Source of the DNA: Sphingomicrobium aestuariivivum
GTDB taxonomy: Bacteria > Pseudomonadota > Alphaproteobacteria > Sphingomonadales > Sphingomonadaceae
Direction of reading: 5' to 3'
Assembly (NCBI RefSeq): GCF_024721585.1
Contig: NZ_CP102629.1
Span: 186,001 to 250,000 of the forward strand
Length of the DNA stretch: 64,000 nucleotides
The position numbers and the translations under genes were made by a program. Of the stretch, positions 53,449-61,589 are shown one piece after another (positions within the stretch are counted from its first letter, which is position 1; each line of letters begins with the position of its first letter). A model generated the notes under the pieces. The model did not search any database. It had not been told where the DNA came from and was given only the letters and a program-made list of their open reading frames with translations.

Positions 53449-54336
53449 CTAGTCGCCGATGGTCGCGGCGAAATGCGCGCCGATCTCGGCGATGATGGCC
53501 TTGGCCTCGCGGACCGGCACGCTCGGGCGCTGGGCCATCACCGCGAAATAGTAGCGATCGCGGCCGTTGGGATGGTCGATGAAGCCGACATCGTTGACCT
53601 GCTGGTCGGGGTGGCCATCGGGGTGGCAGGTGCCGGTCTTGTCGCCCGCGCTCCAGCCGTCGGGGAGCCCCGCGCGGACGCGGTCGAGCCCGGTGGTCGA
53701 GCGTTTTGCGAGGTCGAACAGGCGATCCCGCTGATCGTCGGTGAGCGCGCGGCTTGTCTCCAGCCGCCGCCAGAAGTCGGCCATCGCTTTGGGAGTGGAC
53801 GTATCGCGCAGGTCGCCTTGCGCATTTTCGTTGAGCGCGGTCTCGCGCCGGTCGAGCCGCGCGCCGAGCTGCCAGCGCTCGAAGGTTTTGTTCACGGCGG
53901 CGGGCCCGCCGAGCGCGTCGATCATGAGATTGGTCGCGCCATTGTCGCTTGCCAGCATGGCGGCATCGAGCGCGGCGCCGAGGCTGGTCGTGCCCCTGCC
54001 CCGCGCCAGTACGGGGGAATGGCCCGGCAAGGCGCCAGGGTCGTAGCGGACGGGCTGGTCGAGGTGGACCGCTCCTGCGTTGCTTTCTGCCATGACCACC
54101 GCGGCGAGCATCGGCTTGAAAGAGGAGCAGAAGGCCATGCGCTCCTCGGCACGATGACCAAGCAACAGGCGGCCCGAACCGTCCATGAGGACGAGGCCGA
54201 GCGGCCCGCCGAGGCGCTCCTCGAAAGCGGGTATGGCGTCGATAAAGGCGGAAGGCTCTTCAGCGGGCGCCGTAGGGCCATCGCTCGCGGCCGAGGCGCA
54301 GGTGGCAAGGCCAAGGGCGAGAAACGCGGCCTTCAT
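53449..54336 (-). CDS. Class A beta-lactamase with Cys69/Cys238 pair
   Basis: A 295-residue serine beta-lactamase. The active-site motifs are S70-x-x-K73 in FCSSFK (near 80), S130-D-N in ASDNGATN (near 140), E166-x-x-L-N170 in RETALNEN (near 179) and KTG in DKTGTCHPDG (near 247). By the standard ABL numbering, Cys precedes Ser70 (C69) and follows KTGT (C238), the two cysteines whose disulfide marks class A carbapenemases such as KPC, SME and NMC-A. The N-terminal signal peptide (LATCASA) could also be lipid-modified. The ATG overlaps the ferredoxin stop by 4 nt, an unusual operon partner. Substrate range cannot be read from sequence. Confidence 0.9.
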   Translation of the reverse strand: MKAAFLALGLATCASAASDGPTAPAEEPSAFIDAIPAFEERLGGPLGLVLMDGSGRLLLGHRAEERMAFCSSFKPMLAAVVMAESNAGAVHLDQPVRYDPGALPGHSPVLARGRGTTSLGAALDAAMLASDNGATNLMIDALGGPAAVNKTFERWQLGARLDRRETALNENAQGDLRDTSTPKAMADFWRRLETSRALTDDQRDRLFDLAKRSTTGLDRVRAGLPDGWSAGDKTGTCHPDGHPDQQVNDVGFIDHPNGRDRYYFAVMAQRPSVPVREAKAIIAEIGAHFAATIGD

Positions 54337-54662
54337 CGGCTCCAGTCCTTCGAGGCGCCCGGCATGCGGACGGTGAGCGTGCCGGTGTCGGGCACCTCGA
54401 CCTGGCAGGCAAGCCGCGAGGTGGCGCGGACGTGCGGCGCAAAGTCGAGGAGGTCGTCCTCTTCCTCGCTCGCTTGCGGAAGGCGGTCGAAGTCCTCGCG
54501 GGCGAGGATGACGTGACAGGTCGAGCAGGCCATCGCGCCCTCGCAGGTGCCCTCGAGGGGCTGGCCGTTCTGCTGCGCGACATCGAGGAGACGCGCGCCC
54601 GGTTCGGCCTCGACCTCGCGGTCGACGCTGCCATCGGGGCGGAGGAAGCGGACGAGGGTCAT
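54333..54662 (-). CDS. 2Fe-2S ferredoxin
   Basis: A 109-residue plant/adrenodoxin-type ferredoxin. The cluster ligands are CEGAMACSTC (near 40-49) and a fourth Cys in SRLACQVEV (near 86). The overall pattern GTCEGAMACSTCHVIL matches the Isc/adrenodoxin branch used in Fe-S cluster assembly. It overlaps the upstream cysteine desulfurase (ATGA) and the downstream beta-lactamase (ATGA). Its likely role is electron donor for cluster synthesis or for a P450-like partner encoded elsewhere. Confidence 0.93.
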   Translation of the reverse strand: MTLVRFLRPDGSVDREVEAEPGARLLDVAQQNGQPLEGTCEGAMACSTCHVILAREDFDRLPQASEEEDDLLDFAPHVRATSRLACQVEVPDTGTLTVRMPGASKDWSR

Positions 54663-55750
54663 TGCGCCTTCGCCGCCGTGTCGATGCGGTCGAGCGCCTC
54701 GGCGAGCTCGTCGGCGGTGGTGTAGCGACCGAAGCCGATCCGGATCGAGGAGCGGGCCTCGCGGTCGGACAGGCCGAGCGCGCGCAGGACATGGCTGGGG
54801 CGTCCTGAACCGCTGGCGCAAGCCGATCCCAGGGAGAAAGCCACTCCCCTCACCTCGCTCATGAGACGCGCGGCGTCGAGACCGTCGCGTCGCAGGTTGA
54901 GATTACCGTGATAGCGCTGCGCCGCGCTGCCGTTCAATGTCCAGTCGCGCATGCGCTCGTGCGCCATTTCCCACAGGGACTCGACATGGTCGTGGTCGGC
55001 GGGGGCGCGTTCGGCGATCAGGCTCGCCGCGGCGCCGAAACCGGCACAGAGCGCGGGGCTGAGCGTCCCCGAGCGCAAGCCGAGCTCTTGCCCGCCTCCG
55101 TGAATGAGCGGGGCGGGTTCAACGCTGTCGGCCATCCACAAGGCGCCGATCGCCTTGGGGCCGTGCACCTTGTGCGCGCTGATGGCGATCAGGTCGGCCT
55201 GCTCGGGCACGGCGATGCGGCCTAGCCCCTGCACGGCGTCGCACAGCATGAGTGCGCCAGCCTCATGGGCAATGGAGGCGATCTCGTCGACGGGCTGGAG
55301 CACGCCGATCTCGTTGTTGACGAGCATGGCCGCGACGAGCGCGGTGCGCGGGCCGACGGCGGCGCGCAGGGCGTCCAAGTCGACGATCCCTTCGTGATCG
55401 ACCGGAAGGATATGCACCTTGTGGGTGCTGCCGAGAAACTGGACCGTGTCGAGGACGGCGGCATGTTCGGTGGCGATGGTGACGATCTCGTCGCGCCCCT
55501 CGCGCCCGACGCTACCCTTCAGCGCCCAGTTGAGCGCTTCGGTGGCGGAGCCGGTGAAGGCGAGCCTGCCCGAGGTCTTGCCGAGCGCCCGCATGACCTG
55601 CTTGCGCGCGACCTCCACCGTCGCGGCCGCCTCGCGCCCCGCCGTATAGGGAGCATGAGGGTTGGCGAATTTCTCGCCGAGCCAGGGCGCCATCGCCGCC
55701 TCGACCTCGGGGGCCAGCGGGGTGGTCGCCTGGTAGTCGAGATAGATCAT
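54659..55750 (-). CDS. Cysteine desulfurase (NifS/IscS family), copy 2
   Basis: PLP enzyme that removes sulfur from cysteine for Fe-S clusters and tRNA thiolation. The 363 residues show YLDYQATTPLAPEV (near 3), TEHAAVLD (near 99), the PLP Lys in SAHKVHGPK (near 190) and the catalytic Cys loop SACASGSGRPSHVL (near 314). It is similar in architecture to the gene just upstream and overlaps it by 4 nt. It carries the family's GSACASG loop and looks active. Confidence 0.93.
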   Translation of the reverse strand: MIYLDYQATTPLAPEVEAAMAPWLGEKFANPHAPYTAGREAAATVEVARKQVMRALGKTSGRLAFTGSATEALNWALKGSVGREGRDEIVTIATEHAAVLDTVQFLGSTHKVHILPVDHEGIVDLDALRAAVGPRTALVAAMLVNNEIGVLQPVDEIASIAHEAGALMLCDAVQGLGRIAVPEQADLIAISAHKVHGPKAIGALWMADSVEPAPLIHGGGQELGLRSGTLSPALCAGFGAAASLIAERAPADHDHVESLWEMAHERMRDWTLNGSAAQRYHGNLNLRRDGLDAARLMSEVRGVAFSLGSACASGSGRPSHVLRALGLSDREARSSIRIGFGRYTTADELAEALDRIDTAAKAQ

Positions 55751-56820
55751 GCGGCGCGGGCGCGGGCGAGGATCGTGTCGAGCCGTCCAAGCAGGGCGTC
55801 GACATCCGCTTCGCTGGTGTCAGGGCCGAAGCTGATGCGGACGAAGCCGCGGGTAACGTCCTCGGGAAGGCCCATTTCGCCGACGACGCGGCTGCCCTTC
55901 ATCGCGCCCGAGGAGCAGGCCGAGCCCGCCGATACGGCAACGCCCGCGAGGTCGAGTTGCACGAGCAGCGTCGGTGCCTCGATGCCGGGGAAGCTGTAGC
56001 CGCCGATGGTGGCGGTGCGCGGCGCGTCCTTGGCGATGACGGTGCCGCCACGCGCCTCGATCGCGGCCTCGAGCTTCTCGCGCAGCGCGGCAAGGCGCGG
56101 ATAGGCGTTGCGGTAGCGCTTGGCCTCGACCGCGGCGGCGAAGGCGGCGGCGGCAGGCACGTTCTGCGTCCCGCGACGATAGCCCTTCTCCTGCCCGCCC
56201 GCGGCGCGCAGGGTGGTGAGGTCTTTTACCAGCAGCGCGCCGACGCCGATGGGGCCGCCGAGCTTGTGGCCCGACAGTGCGATGAAATCGGCGTCGGGCA
56301 GGTCGATCTTGCCGGCGGCCTGTGCGGCGTCGACGAGGAGGAGCGAGCCCGCCTCGTGGACCTGCACGGCAATGGCGGCAATATCCTGGATGACGCCGGT
56401 CTCGTTGTTGACCTGCTGGATGGCGACGAGCGCGGGACCCTTGGCGAGGGCATCGGCCAGCGCGTCGCGGTCGATCGCGCCTTGCGCGTCGACAGGCAAC
56501 TTGATGCTCCCCTCGCCCATCGAGGCACCGACGACATCATGCTCGGTTGCGCCGTGGATGCGTCCTTCGAGCGGACAGCGCGCGGCGCAGATGGCGATGG
56601 CTTCGGAGGCGCCGCCGGTGAAGACGAGGTCATGGCCCCAGCCGAGCTCGGCCTTGAGCGAGCGGCGGGCTTTTTCGAAGAGGGCGTTGCAGGCGCGGGC
56701 CTCGGCATAGGGGCTGTTCGGATTGGCCCAGCAATCGAAGGCGGCGACCATGGCCTCGCGCGCTTCGGGATGCAGCGGCGTGGCGGCAGCGTGATCGAAA
56801 TAGAGTCGTGTCGCGTTCAC
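55747..56820 (-). CDS. Cysteine desulfurase (NifS/IscS family), copy 1
   Basis: A 357-residue PLP-dependent desulfurase with YFDHAAATPLHPE (near 7), ATEHDVVGA (near 91), PLP Lys in SGHKLGGPIG (near 182) and catalytic Cys in SAGSACSSGAMKGS (near 307). The two tandem copies differ in sequence throughout, so they are paralogues of long standing and not a recent duplication. The start is GTG at 56820, preceded by GGGAG. No IscU, SufB or IscR gene is adjacent. First gene of the desulfurase-desulfurase-ferredoxin-lactamase operon. Confidence 0.93.
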   Translation of the reverse strand: MNATRLYFDHAAATPLHPEAREAMVAAFDCWANPNSPYAEARACNALFEKARRSLKAELGWGHDLVFTGGASEAIAICAARCPLEGRIHGATEHDVVGASMGEGSIKLPVDAQGAIDRDALADALAKGPALVAIQQVNNETGVIQDIAAIAVQVHEAGSLLLVDAAQAAGKIDLPDADFIALSGHKLGGPIGVGALLVKDLTTLRAAGGQEKGYRRGTQNVPAAAAFAAAVEAKRYRNAYPRLAALREKLEAAIEARGGTVIAKDAPRTATIGGYSFPGIEAPTLLVQLDLAGVAVSAGSACSSGAMKGSRVVGEMGLPEDVTRGFVRISFGPDTSEADVDALLGRLDTILARARAA

Positions 56821-56846
56821 CCTGTCAAATCTCCCGTTTCCAGCGA

Positions 56847-56874
56847 TTGCACGTTGATACGCTTTGCCTATATA
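56847..56874 (+). promoter_or_regulatory. Possible promoter of the alpha/beta hydrolase gene
   Basis: TTGCAC (56847-56852), 16-nt spacer, TATATA (56869-56874), 61 nt before the ATG at 56935. A reasonable sigma-70-type match in the gap between the divergent desulfurase and hydrolase genes. Confidence 0.5.
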
Positions 56875-56934
56875 GGAGCCACGCCCGCACGGAAGCCCTT
56901 CCGTGCAACTTTATATCATAGAGATTGAGCGCGA

Positions 56935-57591
56935 ATGCCCGAAGTCATTTTTCCCGGCCCCGAAGGACGTCTCGAAGGACGTTTCACCCCCGCCCCGCGC
57001 CCGCGCGCCCCGGCAGCGGTGATCCTCCACGCCCATCCGCAGGCCGGCGGGACCATGAACAACCGCATGGTCCAGATGCTGCACAAGGATTTCGTGCGCC
57101 GCGGCTTTGCCACGCTGCGCTTCAATTTCCGCGGTGTCGGACGCAGCCAGGGCACCTTCGACAATGGCATCGGCGAACTGTCGGACGCGGCCGCCGCATT
57201 GGACTGGATGCAGCAGATCCATCCCGAAGCCGAGGTGACCTGGGTTGCCGGCGTGAGCTTCGGTGCTTGGATCGGCATGCAGCTCCTGATGCGCCGCCCC
57301 GAAGTGCGCGGCTTCATCTCGATCTCGCCGCCCGCCAACATGTATGATTTCAGCTTCCTTGCCCCCTGCCCCGCCTCGGGCATCATCATCCAGGGGCTGG
57401 CGGACGAAGTGGTGACGCCGAGCGCGGTGCAGAAGCTTGTCGACAAGCTGCGCACCCAGAAGCACATCACCATCGAGCATAAGGAAATCCCGGGCGCGAA
57501 CCATTTCTTCGAAAATGAAATGGACGACCTGTTCAAGGTGATCGACGAATATCTCGACTATCGCCTCGATCCGGACTGCCCGATCCGCTGA
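56935..57591 (+). CDS. Alpha/beta hydrolase
   Basis: A 218-residue small serine hydrolase. The oxyanion region HAHPQAGGTMNN is at about 32-43, FNFRGVGRSQG near 63, the nucleophile elbow GVSFGAW (GxSxG) near 106, the acid in GLADEVVTPS near 154 and His in GANHFF near 190. No signal peptide. It resembles the short alpha/beta-hydrolase family commonly next to cysteine desulfurase genes in alphaproteobacteria. Substrate unknown. Confidence 0.9.
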   Translation: MPEVIFPGPEGRLEGRFTPAPRPRAPAAVILHAHPQAGGTMNNRMVQMLHKDFVRRGFATLRFNFRGVGRSQGTFDNGIGELSDAAAALDWMQQIHPEAEVTWVAGVSFGAWIGMQLLMRRPEVRGFISISPPANMYDFSFLAPCPASGIIIQGLADEVVTPSAVQKLVDKLRTQKHITIEHKEIPGANHFFENEMDDLFKVIDEYLDYRLDPDCPIR

Positions 57592-57607
57592 GGCAAGCGC
57601 TGCCGGC

Positions 57608-57781
57608 CTAGATCGTCCAGATTGCCACGTTCGCGACGAGGATGACGGCCATTGCGATCATCAGCCAGCCGCGCTGTTTGACGGCGCGGTCGGGCTTCCT
57701 GACCTGCGTGATGCCGACCCCTGCGAGCAGGAAGGCGGCGAGCATGGCGATCCCGAGGGCGGCGCTGGCAATTGGCGGCAT
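57608..57781 (-). CDS. 57-residue two-segment membrane protein
   Basis: The minus strand from the ATG at 57781 to the TAG at 57608-57610 encodes 57 residues: one hydrophobic segment (ASAALGIAMLAAFLLAGVG, about 5-23), a basic loop (QVRKPDRAVKQRG) and a second segment (WLMIAMAVILVANVAIW, about 39-55). AAGGA lies about 11 nt upstream. The positive-inside rule puts the loop in the cytoplasm. It is tail-to-tail with the hydrolase gene. Function unknown; the gene was found by reading the minus strand. Confidence 0.7.
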   Translation of the reverse strand: MPPIASAALGIAMLAAFLLAGVGITQVRKPDRAVKQRGWLMIAMAVILVANVAIWTI

Positions 57782-57829
57782 TCGGCGAAAAATCCTTCAT
57801 CTAATCTTTACCCATTGCGCGCTAGGGCA

Positions 57830-58084
57830 ATGGGCATGGCAACGACTAGCCCCGAAAAACGGCTCGAGGAAGCCTTCGAACGGATCGAGGAAACGATCCT
57901 GCCGTGCATTTCCATGATGCTCGACACGCTGCTTGACGCCTCGGCGGGTCTCGAAGAGGCCGATCCGAAGGTGCTGGTGGCCGAATTGCAGATCCTCGCC
58001 GCCGAACTGGAAGAGCTGATCCAGGCGGTCGAAAAGTCGAGCCCCGCCAAGCTCGACGCCGGCCCCTATCGCGCCACCGCCTAG
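57830..58084 (+). CDS. Small helical protein of unknown function
   Basis: An 84-residue, Leu- and Glu-rich protein (KRLEEAFERIEETILPCISMM and AELQILAAELEELIQAVEK) expected to form two or three amphipathic helices, with no signal peptide. One Cys near residue 29. ATG at 57830 or 57836. It starts 48 nt from the divergent 57-residue membrane gene and its stop overlaps that of the dehydratase gene by 4 nt, tail to tail. Confidence 0.7.
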   Translation: MGMATTSPEKRLEEAFERIEETILPCISMMLDTLLDASAGLEEADPKVLVAELQILAAELEELIQAVEKSSPAKLDAGPYRATA

Positions 58085-59019
58085 GCAATCAGCTGCGCGT
58101 GCAGCGCAGGGTCGACATTCCCGCCACTGACGATCGCGACATCGCCTTCGCGAGGGCTGACGACGCCGGACAATAGAGCCGCGAGTGCGGCCGAACCGCC
58201 CGGCTCGACGGTCTCGCCGCATTCCTCCCTTGCCCATTTTACCGCCTGCCTTACCGCGGCGTCGCCGACCTGTACCGCCGTTGCACCGGCATCGCGCAAG
58301 ATGGCGACGGTGGCCTCGGCGGGCCGGAAGGTCTGGATCGCATCGCAGATGGTGGGCGGCGGGTTGTCGCCGACCGATTGCGGTGTGCCGACTTCGAGAC
58401 TGCGGGCCATGTCGTCCCAGCCCTCGGGCTCGACGATAAGTATTTCGGCTTGCGGACAGGCCAGCGCGATCCCGCCCGACAGGCCGCCGCCACCGCAACA
58501 GGCGATGATCCGTTTCACCGGCTCTTCCGCCTGTTCGAGCAGTTCGAGCCCGACCGTGCCCTGCCCCGCGATGATGTACGGGTCATCGAAGCTGGGGACG
58601 AGCGTGGCGCCGCGTTCCTTGGCGAGCCGTGCGCCGATTTCCTCGCGGCTCTCGGTCATGCGATCGTAGAGGATGATCTCGGCGCCCTCGGCGCGGGTTG
58701 CCTCGATCTTCACCCCCGGCGCGTCGGCGGGCATGACGATCGCGGCCCGCATCCCGAGCCGCCGCGCGGCGATGGCGACACCGCGGGCATGATTGCCGCT
58801 CGAGAAAGCCACGACGCCGCGGGCGCGTTCTTCTTCGGTCATGGCAAGGAGGCGGTTGGAGGCGCCGCGCAGTTTGAAGGCGCCGCCTTCCTGCCGGTTC
58901 TCCCATTTGATGCCGATCCGCGTGCCGCCGAGCGCGGCATAGGTCAGCGGCGTGCGGCGAATCGCGCCACGAATACGCTCGGTCGCCGCCTCCACGGCCT
59001 TGAGATCGGGAACGTTCAT
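58081..59019 (-). CDS. Threonine/serine dehydratase-like PLP enzyme
   Basis: A 312-residue fold-type II PLP enzyme related to biodegradative threonine dehydratase and serine racemase. PLP Lys in GGAFKLRGASN (near 48), SSGNHARGVAIAA (near 74), the phosphate cradle CCGGGGLSGGIAL (near 174) and SGGNVDP at the C-terminus. No regulatory ACT domain, so it is not the feedback-controlled IlvA. It may act on threonine, serine or hydroxyaspartate. Start chosen at 59019. Confidence 0.9.
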   Translation of the reverse strand: MNVPDLKAVEAATERIRGAIRRTPLTYAALGGTRIGIKWENRQEGGAFKLRGASNRLLAMTEEERARGVVAFSSGNHARGVAIAARRLGMRAAIVMPADAPGVKIEATRAEGAEIILYDRMTESREEIGARLAKERGATLVPSFDDPYIIAGQGTVGLELLEQAEEPVKRIIACCGGGGLSGGIALACPQAEILIVEPEGWDDMARSLEVGTPQSVGDNPPPTICDAIQTFRPAEATVAILRDAGATAVQVGDAAVRQAVKWAREECGETVEPGGSAALAALLSGVVSPREGDVAIVSGGNVDPALHAQLIA

Positions 59020-59209
59020 CGCCAGCTAAGCCTTTCTAGAGTAAAGGAAGTTCCCGTATTGAAAGTGCCCGCGAAACGAGGCGCATTTTCACCTCTTTAC
59101 AAGAGCGTCCAGACGGACATATAGCGCCGTCCGCTGCCCCATGGGACTTCCGCAAGGCAGCAAGTGTTGAACAGGCTGAAGAAGCCGGACATTTCGGAGG
59201 TCCCGTGAA

Positions 59210-60397
59210 TTGCACGACCATCATTCTGCGCTTGGGCTAGTCAAGGCCCGCAAGCCCATTCTCCCGGTAACCCTGGTTCGTCCCCACGCGGCTTTCCGCG
59301 CGGCGCGTTTCTTCGTGGAGAATTTCCCCGGAAAGAGCCTCTATGCGGTGAAGGCCAATCCCGATCCGGACCTCCTGAAGGTCCTGTGGGACGCCGGCAT
59401 CACCCATTATGACGTCGCCTCGATGGGCGAAGTGCGGCTCGTCGCCGAGACGCTGCCGGATGCGACCTTGTGCTTCATGCACCCGGTCAAGGCAGTGGAA
59501 GCGATCGAGGAAGCCTATTTCTGCCACGGGGTGAAGACCTTCAGCCTCGACAGCCTGCACGAGCTCGAGAAGATCCGCCGCGCCACCCGCGGGGCGACCG
59601 ATCTCAACCTCCTCGTGCGCCTGCGCGTGTCGTCGGATCATTCGAAGCTCAGCCTCGCCACCAAGTTCGGTGCCGAGCCCGAGGAACTGCCGCAGCTTCT
59701 CATGGAAGCGCGCCAGATGGCCGATGCGCTCGGCATCTGTTTCCACGTCGGCAGCCAGGCGATGAGCCCGATGGCCTATGGCGAGGCGATGGAGCGCGTG
59801 CGCCAGGCGATCATCGACAGCTCGGTCACGCTCGATATCGTCGATGTCGGCGGCGGCTTCCCTTCGGCCTATCCCGACATGGAGCCCCCTGCCCTCGACG
59901 CCTTCTTCAAGATGATCCACGAGAAGTTCGAGGACCTGCCGATCAGCTATTCGGCGGAACTGTGGGCCGAACCCGGCCGTGCGCTGTGCGCCGAATATAG
60001 CTCGGTGCTGGCGCGCGTCGAACAGCGTCGCGGCAACACGCTCTACATCAACGAGGGCGCCTATGGCGCGCTGTTCGATGCCGCGCATATCGGTTGGCGC
60101 TACCCGACCCGCCTCGTGCGCGAGGAAGACAGCACCGCTGAACTCGCGCCGTTCCGCTTCTTCGGCCCGACCTGCGACGACATGGACAAGATGGAAGGCC
60201 CCTTCTTCCTGCCCGACGACGTGGGTCCCGGCGACTATATCGAGATCGGCATGCTCGGCGCCTATGGCTGCGCGATGCGCACCGGCTTCAACGGCTTCGG
60301 CATCGAGGACAAGGTCCGTGTGTCGGACGAGCCGATGCTCACCCTTTATGGCCAGCGTTCGGAACAGGACGAGGCCTCGAACGTGGTACGCCTGTAA
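59210..60397 (+). CDS. PLP-dependent ornithine/lysine decarboxylase (fold type III)
   Basis: A 395-residue alanine-racemase-fold decarboxylase that makes putrescine (or cadaverine). PLP Lys in YAVKANPDP (near 48), HVGSQAMSP (near 184), DVGGGFPS (near 222), the GAYG pattern and EPGRA (near 262), and the active-site Cys of the partner subunit in FGPTCDDMD (near 325). The start is TTG at 59210, fixed by GGAGG 9 nt upstream; no ATG in this frame fits. It stands 54 nt before the deoxyhypusine-synthase-like gene, giving a polyamine unit. Confidence 0.92.
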   Translation: MHDHHSALGLVKARKPILPVTLVRPHAAFRAARFFVENFPGKSLYAVKANPDPDLLKVLWDAGITHYDVASMGEVRLVAETLPDATLCFMHPVKAVEAIEEAYFCHGVKTFSLDSLHELEKIRRATRGATDLNLLVRLRVSSDHSKLSLATKFGAEPEELPQLLMEARQMADALGICFHVGSQAMSPMAYGEAMERVRQAIIDSSVTLDIVDVGGGFPSAYPDMEPPALDAFFKMIHEKFEDLPISYSAELWAEPGRALCAEYSSVLARVEQRRGNTLYINEGAYGALFDAAHIGWRYPTRLVREEDSTAELAPFRFFGPTCDDMDKMEGPFFLPDDVGPGDYIEIGMLGAYGCAMRTGFNGFGIEDKVRVSDEPMLTLYGQRSEQDEASNVVRL

Positions 60398-60451
60398 GGC
60401 GCGTTCACCCGCCAATTTTGGCCGCTAATTTTTGGATTCCAGGAGACGACT

Positions 60452-61528
60452 ATGAGCGAGGAACTCGCCACCCATCCGGCCGAGGAACAGATCGACCGCC
60501 AGCGCAAGGCGGAGCTGCTCCAGCACCAGGTCGAGCATATCGACATCACCTCGTTCGACGCGCGTCCGATCGTCGATGCGATGGGCAAGATGAGCTTCAC
60601 CAGCCGCGACCTCGCCCGCGCCACGCGCATCTACAACCAGATGCTCGAGGACAAGGACTGCTCGATCATCCTCGTGGTCGCGGGTTCGACCTCGGCTGGC
60701 GGCTGCATGGACCTCTATGCAGAGCTGGTGCGCAACAACATGGTCGATGCCATCGTCGCAACCGGCGCGACCATCGTCGACATGGATTTCTTCGAGGGCC
60801 TCGGTCACAAGCATTACCAAGCGCTCGAGATCCCCGACGACAAGGTGCTGCGCTCGCTCTACATCGACCGCATCTACGACACCTATATCGACGAGGAAGC
60901 GCTTCAGGACACCGATCACACGATCGCCGAAATCGCCAATTCGCTCGAGCCCAAGGCCTATTCGAGCCGCGCCTTCATCCGCGAGATGGGCAAGTATCTC
61001 GTCGAGAACGGCAAGAAGGACAACAGCCTCGTCAAGCTCGCTTACGAGCATGACGTGCCGATCTTCTGCCCGGCCTTCGTCGACTCATCGGCGGGCTTTG
61101 GCCTCGTCAAGCACCAGGTCGACCGCGCCAAGGCGGGCGAGGACTATATGGTGCTCGACGCCATCGCCGACTTCCGCGAACTGACCGACATCAAGATCAA
61201 GGCTGGCACCACCGGCCTCCTGATGATCGGCGGCGGCGTGCCCAAGAACTTCGCGCAGGACACCGTCGTCTGCGCCGAGATCCTCGGTCACGAAGACGTC
61301 GAGATGCACAAATATGCGGTGCAGATCACCGTCGCCGACGTGCGTGACGGCGCCTGCTCCTCCTCCACGCTCCAGGAAGCCTGCAGCTGGGGCAAGGTCG
61401 ACACCGCGCTCGAACAGATGGTCTATGCCGAGGCGACCTCGGTGCTGCCGCTGCTCGCCAGCGATGCCTATCATCGCGGCGCGTGGAAGGATCGCGCCAA
61501 GCGCGCCTTCGGCAAGATGTTCGACTAG
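60452..61528 (+). CDS. Deoxyhypusine-synthase-like enzyme, probable homospermidine synthase
   Basis: A 358-residue protein of the deoxyhypusine synthase fold, which transfers an aminobutyl group from a polyamine using NAD+. The substrate-transfer Lys sits in CSWGKVD (near 313), as in the eukaryotic active-site SWGK, with the Rossmann-like TSAGGCMDLY (near 75) and GGGVPKNF (near 261) stretches. Bacteria lack eIF5A, so the target is not deoxyhypusine. Beside a decarboxylase the likely product is sym-homospermidine, the main polyamine in Sphingomonas. A strong terminator follows. Confidence 0.9.
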   Translation: MSEELATHPAEEQIDRQRKAELLQHQVEHIDITSFDARPIVDAMGKMSFTSRDLARATRIYNQMLEDKDCSIILVVAGSTSAGGCMDLYAELVRNNMVDAIVATGATIVDMDFFEGLGHKHYQALEIPDDKVLRSLYIDRIYDTYIDEEALQDTDHTIAEIANSLEPKAYSSRAFIREMGKYLVENGKKDNSLVKLAYEHDVPIFCPAFVDSSAGFGLVKHQVDRAKAGEDYMVLDAIADFRELTDIKIKAGTTGLLMIGGGVPKNFAQDTVVCAEILGHEDVEMHKYAVQITVADVRDGACSSSTLQEACSWGKVDTALEQMVYAEATSVLPLLASDAYHRGAWKDRAKRAFGKMFD

Positions 61529-61552
61529 TTTCCTTTTCGAAACCGAAACGAT

Positions 61553-61589
61553 AAAAGCCCCTCACGAGAAACCGTGGGGGGCTTTTTTC
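61553..61589 (+). terminator. Rho-independent terminator of the polyamine unit
   Basis: AAAGCCCCTCACG-AGAAAC-CGTGGGGGGCTTT, a 13-position stem with one T-G pair, then a run of Ts, 25 nt after the stop. The TTG start proposed for the next gene is at its 3' edge. Confidence 0.9.

Noticed and set aside
57558-57800. 80-residue minus-strand frame overlapping the small membrane gene
   Set aside because: The Arg/His-rich sequence is a shadow frame; the 57-residue frame alongside has membrane segments and a ribosome site.
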